From: Marispirochaeta aestuarii | GTDB lineage: Bacteria; Spirochaetota; Spirochaetia; JC444; Marispirochaetaceae | Assembly: GCF_002087085.1 (NCBI RefSeq) | Contig: NZ_MWQY01000012.1 | Coordinates: 99,419 to 163,418 of the forward strand | Direction: 5' to 3' | Length of the DNA: 64,000 nt | In this document: piece by piece, positions 35,643-44,983 of the stretch | How positions within the stretch are numbered: position 1 is the stretch's first letter | How the letters are laid out: each line of letters opens with the position of its first letter | Program-made: the position numbers and the translations under genes | The notes under the pieces: generated by a model | Told to the model about the DNA's origin: nothing | The model's database searches: none | The model's input: the letters and a program-made list of their open reading frames with translations, nothing else

Positions 35643-36290
35643 TCAGCGGGAAAAATGGGAGAAAATTCCTCCCCGTTCTCCGGGACGCATCCATTTTCCC
35701 CAGCGTTTATCATCGTTGGCCCTGAGAATTTCCGTTACCTCCCGGTAAAAATCCTCGGCATTCTCCCGGTGGTCCTCGAAGCCCCGGATCCGGATCCTGC
35801 TCTCTCCGTAGACCTGGAAGAGGGCGCTGCCCATCTGCCGGAAGGCCCCCTCCATGGCTGACTCGAGGGACGGCCGCACCGAAGAGGGATAACCTGCAAG
35901 AAGCAGGGTAAGGTCTCCCCGGGAATGGGTATCGAAGTGGTTCAGGATCTCCTTGCAGATAAAAAGCCCTCCCCGCAGGGCTGTGTCTATGGAGATGTCG
36001 ATAATTGTGCCTGGAACCTGGTGCAGGGGCCGGGACTCTTCGCCGTGTTCGTACAGAAGATAGGCTTCGTCGATTACGGCAGCCTCATTCTCGATGGTCA
36101 GCATTGTATTCCTGGCGGAGATGGGAGACCGGGGATTCCAGGCCAGGTGCCGGTAGCCTTCAATCTCATCGGCGTTTTCTTCCAGTGTCGGAGAGGCCAG
36201 AAAGAGAGTGTCGCCCCGGTCCAGAAAAAAATCCAGCAGCACGGAGGGGAACGGATTGCGTCGTGAGATCAGAAGCGTCGTCTTTCCCAT
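35643..36290 (-). CDS. Hypothetical protein, SDR/Rossmann-like
   Basis: 215 residues. The beginning (TTLLISRRNPFPSVLLDFFLDRGDTLFLAS) and the spacing of strands look like a divergent Rossmann fold of the short-chain dehydrogenase type, but the glycine-rich TGxxxGIG motif and a YxxxK catalytic pair are not visible. Function unknown. It has its own promoter at 36299-36327, ending 8 nt before the ATG, inside the spacer and the end of the GH13 gene, so it can be expressed independently of that operon. Confidence 0.45.
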   Translation of the reverse strand: MGKTTLLISRRNPFPSVLLDFFLDRGDTLFLASPTLEENADEIEGYRHLAWNPRSPISARNTMLTIENEAAVIDEAYLLYEHGEESRPLHQVPGTIIDISIDTALRGGLFICKEILNHFDTHSRGDLTLLLAGYPSSVRPSLESAMEGAFRQMGSALFQVYGESRIRIRGFEDHRENAEDFYREVTEILRANDDKRWGKWMRPGERGGIFSHFSR

Positions 36291-36298
36291 AGCTTAGG

Positions 36299-36327
36299 AT
36301 ACTATCCCCTCAAGGGTGGTCTTTCAA
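36299..36327 (-). promoter_or_regulatory. Sigma-70 promoter of the 35643 gene (leaderless start)
   Basis: On the minus strand: TTGAAA (36322-36327), 17-bp spacer, TAGTAT (36299-36304), 8 nt gap to the ATG. The -35 box lies within the last codons of the GH13 gene. Confidence 0.55.
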
Positions 36328-39300
36328 GGAGGAATCACCCATTTTTTTCTCCTCCCCCTCCTCCCTGTTCAGGAGATCGATCAGCCGTGTGAGCCTGAAG
36401 GATGAGCGTTCCTCACACTCGAGCCAGGTATGCAGGGTGTTGAAGAGCGAGTCGATCCGGGGATGGGCCTTGGCCCCCGGTTTTTCGGTCAGCTGTACGA
36501 CGGCAATGCAGAAGAACCACCAGAGCATATCCTCGAAGCGATCCTTGTTGAACCAGAGAATGTTGTTGTAACGGTTAACCAGCAGAAAATCCTGTATCTC
36601 CTGTTCATGAAGAAGTTCCGCCAGGTAGCGGTTGCCATCCCGGTCCCGAACACTGAGGTGCCAGTTCTGGTAGGAGGTAAGCAGCTTGACAAGGCTCACG
36701 GCATAATCCGCCTTGGGCCAGCTCAAACCGGCATGGCTGAAGATATCCCTCAAGGGGGTCCCAAGATGCCAGTCGTCGATGAGGGAACGGGAAACCCCGG
36801 GGTTCGAGGTCTCACCGAAGGCCCCGCTCAAACCGTGGGTAAGACACCAGGCGGCGAATACCGATGGAGCTTCGGGGCGCATCTCGAGGCCCCGCTGAAG
36901 GTAGCCCCTGAAACCTGCCAGCTCTTCCTCGATGTCTCCCCGGGAGGAGAGATCGAAGGTCGCGATCTGCAGTACCGCCCGGGCGGCGGAGGGCATGACG
37001 TTCCGGGGCGGGTGTTTCTTATCCGATGCCGTGCTGAGAAAACTGCGGTAATCCTCCGCCCAGGAGGCAAGAAAGCCGGTTTCCGGTTTTTTCTGGTTGA
37101 ACATGGCCTCCTGAAAGACGGCGATAATCTCCGGGCGCAGGGTTCTGGCCAGTTCCTGATGCAGGGGTTTCATGTGCATGAGCCGGATTTCCCGGTCTAT
37201 TCCGGAGCAGCCTGAACCCTTCAGCTTCTCGGCTATACTGCGGTAGCTTCCATCGGGATCATCGGCAACGATACGCATATCGAGATAGACCTGGCAGCCG
37301 TAACCCGGAAGCACGGCGTCAAGACCCCGGCGGGCCAGATCACGACAGTTCCGTATAAACTCCAGGTCCGTGGCATGCTGACGCATGATGAGCCAGCGCC
37401 GGGGGTTGTCCGGTACTCCCAGGGCCTCTCCAAGGCTGCGCCTGTGCAGCTCTCCGTCCCGTTCCTTGTCCCGGTAGGGAACGGAGGTCCGGATGCTTCC
37501 GGCGGCACTCTCCAGGCTGTTGTTGTAGAGCACCAGGGCAACTTCGTCGCCTGAGCGGTTGGTATAGGCAAAGACGTTCTGGTTGACTCCGCTGGGCCCG
37601 ATAAAGTCGAAAAGGGTGAACTCTTCGGATTCAGCGAACAGGGCCCGCCGTTTGAGGAGGGGAAAAATCTCCTGTTCGTGGCGTTCAATCAGCTCCTGAT
37701 TCGGGCTTTCATCCTTGTAGGCACGGCTGTACTCCATGCCGTACTTTTCGCTGAAGCCCTCGATCTGGCCGTGGCCGAACATGGGGAGACCCGGCATGGT
37801 GACCAGCAGGGTGCAGATACCGAAATATTTGTCGCCGCTGCCGTACTGGGCCAGGGCGGTTTCCTCGTCGGGATTGTTCATGAAGTTGACGAAGCGCTTG
37901 AGAATTTCCCGGTCGAACTCCAGGGTGTTCTTCAGGGTGCTGCGGTATTTATCGTTTTCCTCGTTTTTGAGCATGTTCATGAATGCGGAGTTGTACACCC
38001 GGTGCATGCCCAGGCTGCGCACGAAATACCCCTCCATCATCCAGAAGGCCTCCGCCAGCAGCAGAGTTCCCGGTACCTCCCGGGCGACCCGGTCCACAAC
38101 TTCCCGCCAGAACTCCTCCGGAATGGCCCGTTCAAAATCGGCCTGAGAGAGGGCATGCTCCGCCCGGGACGGGATAGATCCTCCTTCGCCTGGTTCCGGG
38201 AACCAGAGCCGGCGTATATGCTGTCTGGCCAGGGTCATGGCCGCATCAAAGCGGATTATGGGGAAATTCCCGGCTACCTTGAGAATAGTCTGCACCACCG
38301 CTTCCCGGACCCCGGGATTCAGGTAGTTGAGCTGGGCTGTGTCGTTCCAGGGCATGTGGGTGCCGTCGTTTCCATGGTAGATATAGCGAACCCGGCCTGT
38401 GGAATCCTCCACGTGTTTGAAGACCACCGCAGCATCGCTGTGATCGAAGTAGTGGTCCTCCAGACAGGTTGTGTACCCTTCACGGGATGCGAGGTTCTCC
38501 CCGGAGAAGCTGTAGGAGGGATAGGGTGATACCGGTACCTGGAGGTAGTACTCCGGGTGTTCATAGATCCAGTCAGCGTCTATACCGGTATGGTTGGGAA
38601 CCATGTCGCTGGCAAGGCGAAGGCCGAACCTGGCTGCCTTTATGCGCAGCGCCTCCAGGGCTTTTTCTCCTCCCAGTTCGGGACTTATGCGGTACGCTTT
38701 CAGGGAGTAGGCGGAGGCCTCGGCCTGGGTATTGCCGAAGAGGTGCTTGATCCGTTTGGAGGCTCCGCTGCGTTCCCAGATACCGATAAGCCAGAGGGCG
38801 GTAAAGCCCCGCTCCGCAAGAAGGGAAAGCTCCTGATCGGGGATGTCGTCCAGGTGTGTGTAGTTCCTGCCGTATTTGACGGAGAGCTGGTGCAGCCAGA
38901 CCAGGGTGTTTTTGGCTATCATCACCACCATGGGCATCCAGGCCTGGTCGGGACTGAAGCCCTCGAAGTCTCCCTCTGAATAGGAGTAGGGGTGCTGTTC
39001 CCCCGGTCCGCCGCCGAACCAGGGTCGCTCCTCCTCCGCCAGAAAGTCGAGGCTGCTCAAAAGGGGAATGGTCAGCTCGCTGACAAGGTCGCTCCAGTTC
39101 TCCCGGATGTAGATGAGCTGTTCCCGCACCGAACGGGGATGGAGAGTCAGGGGACGGCGCAGCATCTGCAGCAGGGATTCTCCGGATTCAGCCTGGGCGG
39201 GAGGAATGAACAGGGTATCCGCTGCATTTATCAGGCCGGCGTAGGCGCTGTTCCGGGTAAGTTGAGTGTCATCGATGAGTTCCCGAACCCTCTCCGCCGC

Positions 39301-39714
39301 GGGATTCTCGTTGCTCAGACGCAGAAGGATCAGGTCCGCCAACAGTTCATGGGTCTCCCGGGGACCGTCGGGCTCGGCGGGAAACTCCCTGTTCACCAGC
39401 TCCGTCAGTTCCCGGAGCTGCCGTTCATCTCCGGAATCCGGAAGGATCCTCCGGATACCCTTTTCCGAAAGGGTATCTCCCTCTCCGGCCTGTTTTCTTA
39501 GGATAAGCCGGTAGATTTTCTCCAGCATTCCCAGTCCGTAAAGCTCTCCGGCTCTGAGTATTTTTTCCGGATCGATTTCGTCTCCCCGGGAGGAGTTTAC
39601 CAGGTGGCAGATGGAGCGGACGGCGTGAAAACTCGAAAGATCCGGCCGCCCTGCGGAGTCCAGGAGGGGACTCCCCAGTTTATAGGTCTTGCGGGATTGC
39701 TTGTTGATTATCAT
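36310..39714 (-). CDS. Large GH13 (alpha-amylase family) protein, unassigned subfamily
   Basis: 1134 residues. A TIM-barrel GH13 domain occupies about 265-740, with region I DMVPNHTG (370-377), the nucleophile Asp490 in IRFDAAMTL, the acid/base Glu555 in LLLAEAFW, and Asp616 in NNPDEE where most members have NHD. A MFGHGQIEGF motif follows. The first 260 and last 350 residues are helical and match no domain I know. A single long chain like this recalls GH13 maltosyl/glucosyltransferases, but the product is unknown. The start overlaps the end of the activase fusion gene by 35 nt. No signal peptide, so it acts on internal glucan or sugar phosphates. Confidence 0.75.
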   Translation of the reverse strand: MIINKQSRKTYKLGSPLLDSAGRPDLSSFHAVRSICHLVNSSRGDEIDPEKILRAGELYGLGMLEKIYRLILRKQAGEGDTLSEKGIRRILPDSGDERQLRELTELVNREFPAEPDGPRETHELLADLILLRLSNENPAAERVRELIDDTQLTRNSAYAGLINAADTLFIPPAQAESGESLLQMLRRPLTLHPRSVREQLIYIRENWSDLVSELTIPLLSSLDFLAEEERPWFGGGPGEQHPYSYSEGDFEGFSPDQAWMPMVVMIAKNTLVWLHQLSVKYGRNYTHLDDIPDQELSLLAERGFTALWLIGIWERSGASKRIKHLFGNTQAEASAYSLKAYRISPELGGEKALEALRIKAARFGLRLASDMVPNHTGIDADWIYEHPEYYLQVPVSPYPSYSFSGENLASREGYTTCLEDHYFDHSDAAVVFKHVEDSTGRVRYIYHGNDGTHMPWNDTAQLNYLNPGVREAVVQTILKVAGNFPIIRFDAAMTLARQHIRRLWFPEPGEGGSIPSRAEHALSQADFERAIPEEFWREVVDRVAREVPGTLLLAEAFWMMEGYFVRSLGMHRVYNSAFMNMLKNEENDKYRSTLKNTLEFDREILKRFVNFMNNPDEETALAQYGSGDKYFGICTLLVTMPGLPMFGHGQIEGFSEKYGMEYSRAYKDESPNQELIERHEQEIFPLLKRRALFAESEEFTLFDFIGPSGVNQNVFAYTNRSGDEVALVLYNNSLESAAGSIRTSVPYRDKERDGELHRRSLGEALGVPDNPRRWLIMRQHATDLEFIRNCRDLARRGLDAVLPGYGCQVYLDMRIVADDPDGSYRSIAEKLKGSGCSGIDREIRLMHMKPLHQELARTLRPEIIAVFQEAMFNQKKPETGFLASWAEDYRSFLSTASDKKHPPRNVMPSAARAVLQIATFDLSSRGDIEEELAGFRGYLQRGLEMRPEAPSVFAAWCLTHGLSGAFGETSNPGVSRSLIDDWHLGTPLRDIFSHAGLSWPKADYAVSLVKLLTSYQNWHLSVRDRDGNRYLAELLHEQEIQDFLLVNRYNNILWFNKDRFEDMLWWFFCIAVVQLTEKPGAKAHPRIDSLFNTLHTWLECEERSSFRLTRLIDLLNREEGEEKKMGDSSLKDHP

Positions 39715-42700
39715 GATAACTTGGTACTCCTGGGCTCCGTTTTTCCAGCTCTCGTGCGTTTATTATCAGCATCTGCAGCCTGTTCTCCACGTTGGCAAGA
39801 CTGGTATCCGGATCAAAGTCGAGGGAGAGAACCTGAATGTGGGGGAGCTTCTTTTTTACCGATTTGATTATTCCCCGGCCGGTAATGTGGTTCGGCAGAC
39901 AGCCGAAGGGCTGGATTATAACGAAGGAGTTGACCCCCCGCATACTCTGATCGATTATGTCAGCCGGAATCAGCCAGCCCTTCCCCGAGTTGAAGACCGG
40001 GTCTACGAGACCGTCGATGTGCACTGCAAGATCATCGTACCTTTCCCTGGTTTCAAAGAAGCGAAAGCTCCGGTTGATCCCTTCCATAAGGCTGATACCC
40101 CAGTCTATCAGATTGTCAGTGGCGATGGATTCCAGGGCTTCGAGAAAAGGAAAGCGCACGTGAAAGCGGCGCATGGACTGCCGAACCGTGGAGGCGTCCT
40201 TCTTGAATACGTCGATCATGGGGGGCATGACTACCTCCATGCCGTTTTTCTCCAGGTACTCCTCGATGTGGGCGTTGGAAACGGGGTGGTAGTTGATAAG
40301 GATCTCTCCGATGACAAATACCCTGGGCTTCCGCTCCCCCTCCACAAGGGGAATGCGGTTAAAGGCCGTCACAGCCGACCGGTACTCCTCCAGGGCGGCC
40401 CTGGTTCCCCGTTCAAAGCCCTGTTGGACACGTTCCAGCCAGTACCTGTGGGTCCTGTCGGTTTCGCCGGAATTCTGTTCATAGGGTCGAAGGCGCCGGG
40501 CCATGCCGTCCAGGCTGTCACCGATAAGGATGGCCCAGAGCATGCGGTACTGGAAGCTAATGCCGAGTTTGAGTCCCGGGTGTATCCCCTTTTTATCCTT
40601 TCCGGTGGTTATAATGGGTACCTGCGGGTACCCGGCGTCGTCCAGGGCTTTCCGTGCCACCGTCGCGTACTGGGCCAGTCGACAGTCGCATTCGAAATGG
40701 GCCAGGCCCAGGGCGAAATCGTCGGGACGACCCGAGGCCTCGATATGGGCCAGGGCTTCTCCGATATTCAACTGGGCGGGAAAACACATATCGTTGTGGA
40801 CATATTTTTTTCCCAGTTCCACTGCCCGCTCGCCGGCAAGTTCCATGGGGATGGCTCTGTATCCTTCTCTGCGGAGTACCGCGGCGGTGAGCCGGGTAAA
40901 GGTGGGGGAGAGGTTGGGAACCAGGATCGTTTTTTCGCTCCGATGTCCCCTGGTGTACTTGGCTGGAAAGGGGTCCGGAAGCTTGTGTGTGGCCGTATTT
41001 TTTCCTGTCCGCACCCGTTTTGCCCGGACCGTTTCGACAAAGGATTTGATCCGGATGTTCAGGGGGCCTGGTACATCGCTTTCGTCCAGTTTCAGCACCA
41101 GGGGATCCTTGTTCCCTCCCGCCTTCATGATACGTATGATCTCGTCGGAGATAACCGCGTCATGCCCGCAGCCGAAACTGACGATCTGAACCAGTTCCAG
41201 GGCGGGATGTTCCGCGGCAATCAGGGCGGCTTCGAACATGCGCACGTGAAAATTGATTGCCGTCTCACCCCGTACCCCCGAAAGATCCACCTCGTTGAAG
41301 CCGGGCAGGCTGTCCACGGTGAGGACGGGGATTCCGTGGCGGGTGAAAAAGCGGGAGAGGTCGTGGTTGACCAGAAAATCGTTATGGTAGGGTCTTCCCG
41401 CCAGTACCACGGCGAAATCCCCTTTTTCTTCGCTGCTGCGGATAATCTCCCTGCCTTCGTTCTGCAGGGTCTGCCTGAACTCGCCCTGGGCCCTGTCTGC
41501 TTCGGCAATGGCCTGCTTGAGCACCTGTCGCGGGATGTTGTAGGTGGAGGCAAAGTAGTCCGCCAGCTGCCTGTCCCGGGACCGGAGGTCGTACCAGTGG
41601 AAGGCCGGGGTATCCATGGGGATTCCGTGGAGGATGGCCGGTTCGTGGCTCTCCTTGAGGATCAGGGGATAGCCCTGGACCACGGAACAGAGGTAGTTGG
41701 AGACGGCGCTTTTGTTTTCCGACTCCATCCGCAGCATCATGGGCATGAAGATGCGGTCCACCCCTTTTTCAATCAGGTCCATCAGGTGGCCGTGGGCTAC
41801 CTTGCCGGGAAAACAGGCGGTATCCGAGGGAACATAGCGCAGTCCCGCTTCATAGAGTTTACGGGTGCTCTCCCGGGAAATTTGCACCTTGAAACCCAGG
41901 GAACTGAATAGGCTCCGCCAGAAGGGCATGCTGTGCCAGAACTCCAGAACCCGTGGAAGGCCGATGGTATAATTCTTGGGAGGGCTGAGCTCCCGGGTTT
42001 TGTAATCAGCAAAAAGGAGCTCCCGCCTTCTGCGCATCATGTCTGGAACGGTGTCCAGTTTTTGACTGGCGGCCTTGAGTTTTTCCCTGACTCCGGGATC
42101 TTTTACGTCCCCGATTATCTGTCCCCGTTCGCAGCGGTTTCCGGTTATAAACCTCGATCCGTCAGCAAAGCTGACCAGGGTCCGGCTGCAGTTATTGGAA
42201 CAGAAGGGGCAGATGTGCCCCGGTTCCTTGGTAAAGGAGAAGTTGGCAAGGCCCTCCTGTCCGATAAATCTGCTTTTTCCGGAAAGATTCTGCTTCTTTG
42301 TCAGCAGGGCAATACCGATGGCACCCATCTCTCCGGGGAAAGGGGCCCGGGTTATCCGCTTGCCCGAGTACTGCTCAAAGGCCCGCAGAACCGCGTCGTT
42401 CTTGAAGGTCCCGCCCTGAACCACCACCGAGTCTCCCAGGGCGTCCAGGTTTGATACCCGGATGACCTTGGTAAAAACGTTCTCGATAATCGACTTGCAG
42501 AGACCCGCCATAATATCCTCCGGGGTCTTGCCGTTCTTCTGTTCCGTGATTATCGAGGAGTTCATGAATATTGTGCAGCGGGAGCCGAGTTTGGCAGGGG
42601 CGGAGGAGGAAAAGGCCTTTTCCGCGATCTCCTCCACCGGGATCTCCAGGGAGTTGGCATAGGTTTCCACGAAGGAGCCGCAGCCGGCGGAACAGGCCTC

Positions 42701-44086
42701 ATTGAGGACGATGCCGGTGACGATTCCGCCGGTGAGGGAGATTGCCTTCATGTCCTGGCCGCCGATGTCGAGAATGAAACTCGCCTCCGGCTGGTAGTGG
42801 AGGGCGGCTTCTGCATGGGCCACGGTTTCCACGGTGTGATAATCCGCCTTGAAGGCGGCGGCGAAGAGCCCTTCTCCGTAGCCGGTGCTGCCGGCGCCGA
42901 GGACCCTGAGCTTGACTCCCTGGGCTTCAAAGTGACGATAGCAGTCAAGCAATCCCTGCTGTACTACCGTCAGGGGATCTCCGTTATTGCCGGAATAGAA
43001 GCGGTAGACCACCTCTTCCTCTTCGTTCAGAAGGACGAACTTCGAGGTTGTGGATCCTGCATCTATACCCAGATATACGGAAAGCTCCGTTCCCGCGGGA
43101 TGGGCTGGGCTTCTGAAGGCTGTGAGAGGATATCTCCGGTGGAATTTTTCCTTCTCTTCAGGGGAGGAGAAGAAGGGAACCGCCTCGAAATCCCGTTTGT
43201 CGGCGTATTCTCCCTGGGGACGGGCCAGAGCCTTCATGGCCTCGATCTCCTGGTAGCGGTTTTCATCATCTCCGAACATGATTCCCACCGAGAGGGCGGT
43301 GCCGTAGGCTACAATCACCTCCGGCCGCTCCGGCAGAATGATCTCGTGCTCCTTGAGTCCGAGACGTTCGGCAAAAACCCGGATCAGCACCGGATTAAAG
43401 GTCAGGGGACCGCCCTCGAATATAACGGGCGGGACGATCTCCATACCCTGGGCGAGACCGCCGATGGTCTGTTTGGCAATGGCGTGAAAGGTTGAGAGGG
43501 CGATGTCCTCTTTGGATACCCCCTGGTTCAAAAGGGGCTGAATATCGGTCTTGGCAAATACCCCGCAGCGCCCGGAAATGGGGTAAACCGTCTTTCCCCG
43601 TTCGGCGTAACTGTTGAATTCCGTGGAGGTAATCTTTAACAGGGAGGCGACTTCGTCAATAAAGGCTCCGGTACCGCCGGCACAGGAGCCGTTCATGCGC
43701 ATGTCCGAGGCCATCAGCCTGCCGGTGTTCTCGTCGTGGTGGAAAAAAACGACCTTCGCGTCCTGTCCGCCCAGTTCAATGGCGACCCTGGTCCGGGGAA
43801 AGAATTCCCGTATGGCCAGGGAGTTGGCCACCACCTCCTGAATGTAGTGTCCGTTTACGGCCTTGGCGATGATCCGCCCGCCGGATCCGCAGACGGCCAC
43901 GTTGAAATCGGCTCCAGGAAAGAGCGCATGGGCTTCTGCCAGCAGTTCCCTGGCGCAGGCAGCCTGCTTGGCCCCGTGACGACGGTATACGGCGTGGAGA
44001 AGTTCTTTTGTTTCAGGGTCGACAAGGGCAATTTTAAGGGTAGTGGATCCGACATCAAGTCCGGCCCAAATTTGAGAACGGGACAT
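39680..44086 (-). CDS. Giant acyl-CoA dehydratase activase-like fusion (two ASKHA domains plus HgdB-like part)
   Basis: 1468 residues. Two BadF/HgdC-type ASKHA ATPase domains lie in tandem (each beginning GLDVGSTTLK or GIDAGSTTSK, with GGQDAK/GGQDMK and the second with the CSAGCGSF cluster ligands). Then a Cys-rich knot (CPFCSNNC, GNRCERG) and a long region resembling the DUF2229 and HgdB-like 2-hydroxyacyl-CoA dehydratase parts (CFPGKVAHGHLMDL; FGCGHDA). HgdC injects electrons into the dehydratase at the cost of ATP; the fused form is widespread in anaerobes but its substrate is not known. The ATG at 44086 has AGAGGA 6 nt upstream; a longer frame to 44179 has no such site. Confidence 0.8.
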   Translation of the reverse strand: MSRSQIWAGLDVGSTTLKIALVDPETKELLHAVYRRHGAKQAACARELLAEAHALFPGADFNVAVCGSGGRIIAKAVNGHYIQEVVANSLAIREFFPRTRVAIELGGQDAKVVFFHHDENTGRLMASDMRMNGSCAGGTGAFIDEVASLLKITSTEFNSYAERGKTVYPISGRCGVFAKTDIQPLLNQGVSKEDIALSTFHAIAKQTIGGLAQGMEIVPPVIFEGGPLTFNPVLIRVFAERLGLKEHEIILPERPEVIVAYGTALSVGIMFGDDENRYQEIEAMKALARPQGEYADKRDFEAVPFFSSPEEKEKFHRRYPLTAFRSPAHPAGTELSVYLGIDAGSTTSKFVLLNEEEEVVYRFYSGNNGDPLTVVQQGLLDCYRHFEAQGVKLRVLGAGSTGYGEGLFAAAFKADYHTVETVAHAEAALHYQPEASFILDIGGQDMKAISLTGGIVTGIVLNEACSAGCGSFVETYANSLEIPVEEIAEKAFSSSAPAKLGSRCTIFMNSSIITEQKNGKTPEDIMAGLCKSIIENVFTKVIRVSNLDALGDSVVVQGGTFKNDAVLRAFEQYSGKRITRAPFPGEMGAIGIALLTKKQNLSGKSRFIGQEGLANFSFTKEPGHICPFCSNNCSRTLVSFADGSRFITGNRCERGQIIGDVKDPGVREKLKAASQKLDTVPDMMRRRRELLFADYKTRELSPPKNYTIGLPRVLEFWHSMPFWRSLFSSLGFKVQISRESTRKLYEAGLRYVPSDTACFPGKVAHGHLMDLIEKGVDRIFMPMMLRMESENKSAVSNYLCSVVQGYPLILKESHEPAILHGIPMDTPAFHWYDLRSRDRQLADYFASTYNIPRQVLKQAIAEADRAQGEFRQTLQNEGREIIRSSEEKGDFAVVLAGRPYHNDFLVNHDLSRFFTRHGIPVLTVDSLPGFNEVDLSGVRGETAINFHVRMFEAALIAAEHPALELVQIVSFGCGHDAVISDEIIRIMKAGGNKDPLVLKLDESDVPGPLNIRIKSFVETVRAKRVRTGKNTATHKLPDPFPAKYTRGHRSEKTILVPNLSPTFTRLTAAVLRREGYRAIPMELAGERAVELGKKYVHNDMCFPAQLNIGEALAHIEASGRPDDFALGLAHFECDCRLAQYATVARKALDDAGYPQVPIITTGKDKKGIHPGLKLGISFQYRMLWAILIGDSLDGMARRLRPYEQNSGETDRTHRYWLERVQQGFERGTRAALEEYRSAVTAFNRIPLVEGERKPRVFVIGEILINYHPVSNAHIEEYLEKNGMEVVMPPMIDVFKKDASTVRQSMRRFHVRFPFLEALESIATDNLIDWGISLMEGINRSFRFFETRERYDDLAVHIDGLVDPVFNSGKGWLIPADIIDQSMRGVNSFVIIQPFGCLPNHITGRGIIKSVKKKLPHIQVLSLDFDPDTSLANVENRLQMLIINARELEKRSPGVPSYHDNQQAIPQDL

Positions 44087-44380
44087 TGTTTTTCCTCTTG
44101 CCTGCCGATGATAGTAATTATTCCGGTTTTTGTCGAGCAGTCGGGTCTGATTCCGCGGTAATGCAGGATTCTCCGGCAACGTTTTCCGGAATAAAAAGTA
44201 TGGCAGATTCTATCTGTCAGTCTATTATGCAGAGGGTCAGACGTGAGAATACTAATGAAAAAATTTGTAACATAAATGTAATACAGGCTTCAGATTTGCT
44301 TCATAAATATTCCTTAGATTGTACTTGAACACCGGGAGGAAGAATCCCGGATGAAAGATGTGTTCTGGAGGATAGTAAGT
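44087..44380. other. Gene-free divergent spacer before the SHOCT gene
   Basis: An AT-rich stretch (44220-44330) that should contain promoters for the divergent genes; TTGCTT at 44297 with TGTACT downstream is only a weak candidate. CCGGGA and TCCCGG (44332-44350) form a 6-bp hairpin just before the SHOCT gene. No gene seen. Confidence 0.4.
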
Positions 44381-44911
44381 ATGAAACGCTACTTTTTTGT
44401 TTTTTTTGCCGTGTTTATTCTTGTTTCCGTAGCCGTCTGGGGCGATTCTGATACCCATGATCAGAGCATTGCGGATGTGGAGTCTGAAATCAGGGACGTC
44501 CTGGGACTGACCATGACCGAAAACATAAATCCGGAAAAGGTTCCTGACAACCTGATGCTCGAACTTGGTGACGCTGTAATGGCCAGTCATGTCGGCAGTG
44601 GAGCGCAGCACGAATGGATGGACCGGATGATGGGCGGAGAAGGCTCCGATTCGCTGGACTCTGCACACCGGTGGATGGCTTTCCAGTATCTTACCGGCGG
44701 CTATGGTGCTTCTGGTATGGGGGGTTACGGTATGATGGGAGGCGGCATGATGGGCGGCGGCATAGGCCGCGGCTGGGGCCTGATGAGCAATTCGGGGGTA
44801 GAGAATTATTCCAACCCCTACAATTCGCCCGAGGACATCCTCAAGCGGCGCTATGCCGCCGGAGAGATTACCCGGGAACAGTATCAGCAGATGCTCAAGG
44901 ATCTGCAATAA
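44381..44911 (+). CDS. Exported Met/Gly-rich SHOCT-domain protein
   Basis: 176 residues: signal peptide or N-terminal helix (KRYFFVFFAVFILVSVAVWG), a helical part, a low-complexity Met/Gly region (GMGGYGMMGGGMMGGGIGRG, about 110-130) and a C-terminal SHOCT motif (PEDILKRRYAAGEITREQYQQM). Met-rich segments bind Cu(I) in exported copper proteins, and a copper ATPase with its two-component regulators lies 5 kb on, so a copper-buffering role is a reasonable guess. The ATG at 44381 is preferred to 44351 because GGAGGA lies 8 nt upstream. Followed by a strong terminator. Confidence 0.65.
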   Translation: MKRYFFVFFAVFILVSVAVWGDSDTHDQSIADVESEIRDVLGLTMTENINPEKVPDNLMLELGDAVMASHVGSGAQHEWMDRMMGGEGSDSLDSAHRWMAFQYLTGGYGASGMGGYGMMGGGMMGGGIGRGWGLMSNSGVENYSNPYNSPEDILKRRYAAGEITREQYQQMLKDLQ

Positions 44912-44921
44912 TGCCCCTCCT

Positions 44922-44964
44922 GCCGGGGGTAACGCGCATCAGCCACGTAACCCCCGGCTTTTTT
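44922..44964 (+). terminator. Rho-independent terminator after the SHOCT gene
   Basis: GCCGGGGGTTA-type stem: GCCGGGGGT (44922-44930) with ACCCCCGGC (44950-44958) and an inner ACG/CGT, then TTTTTT. It separates the SHOCT gene from the methyltransferase gene. Confidence 0.85.
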
Positions 44965-44983
44965 CATTACCGGAGCACCCTGT

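Noticed and set aside
39689..41911. 740-codon open frame on the plus strand
   Set aside because: Lies entirely within the minus-strand activase fusion; composition is Gly/Val/Pro rich without domains, a shadow of high-GC coding DNA.
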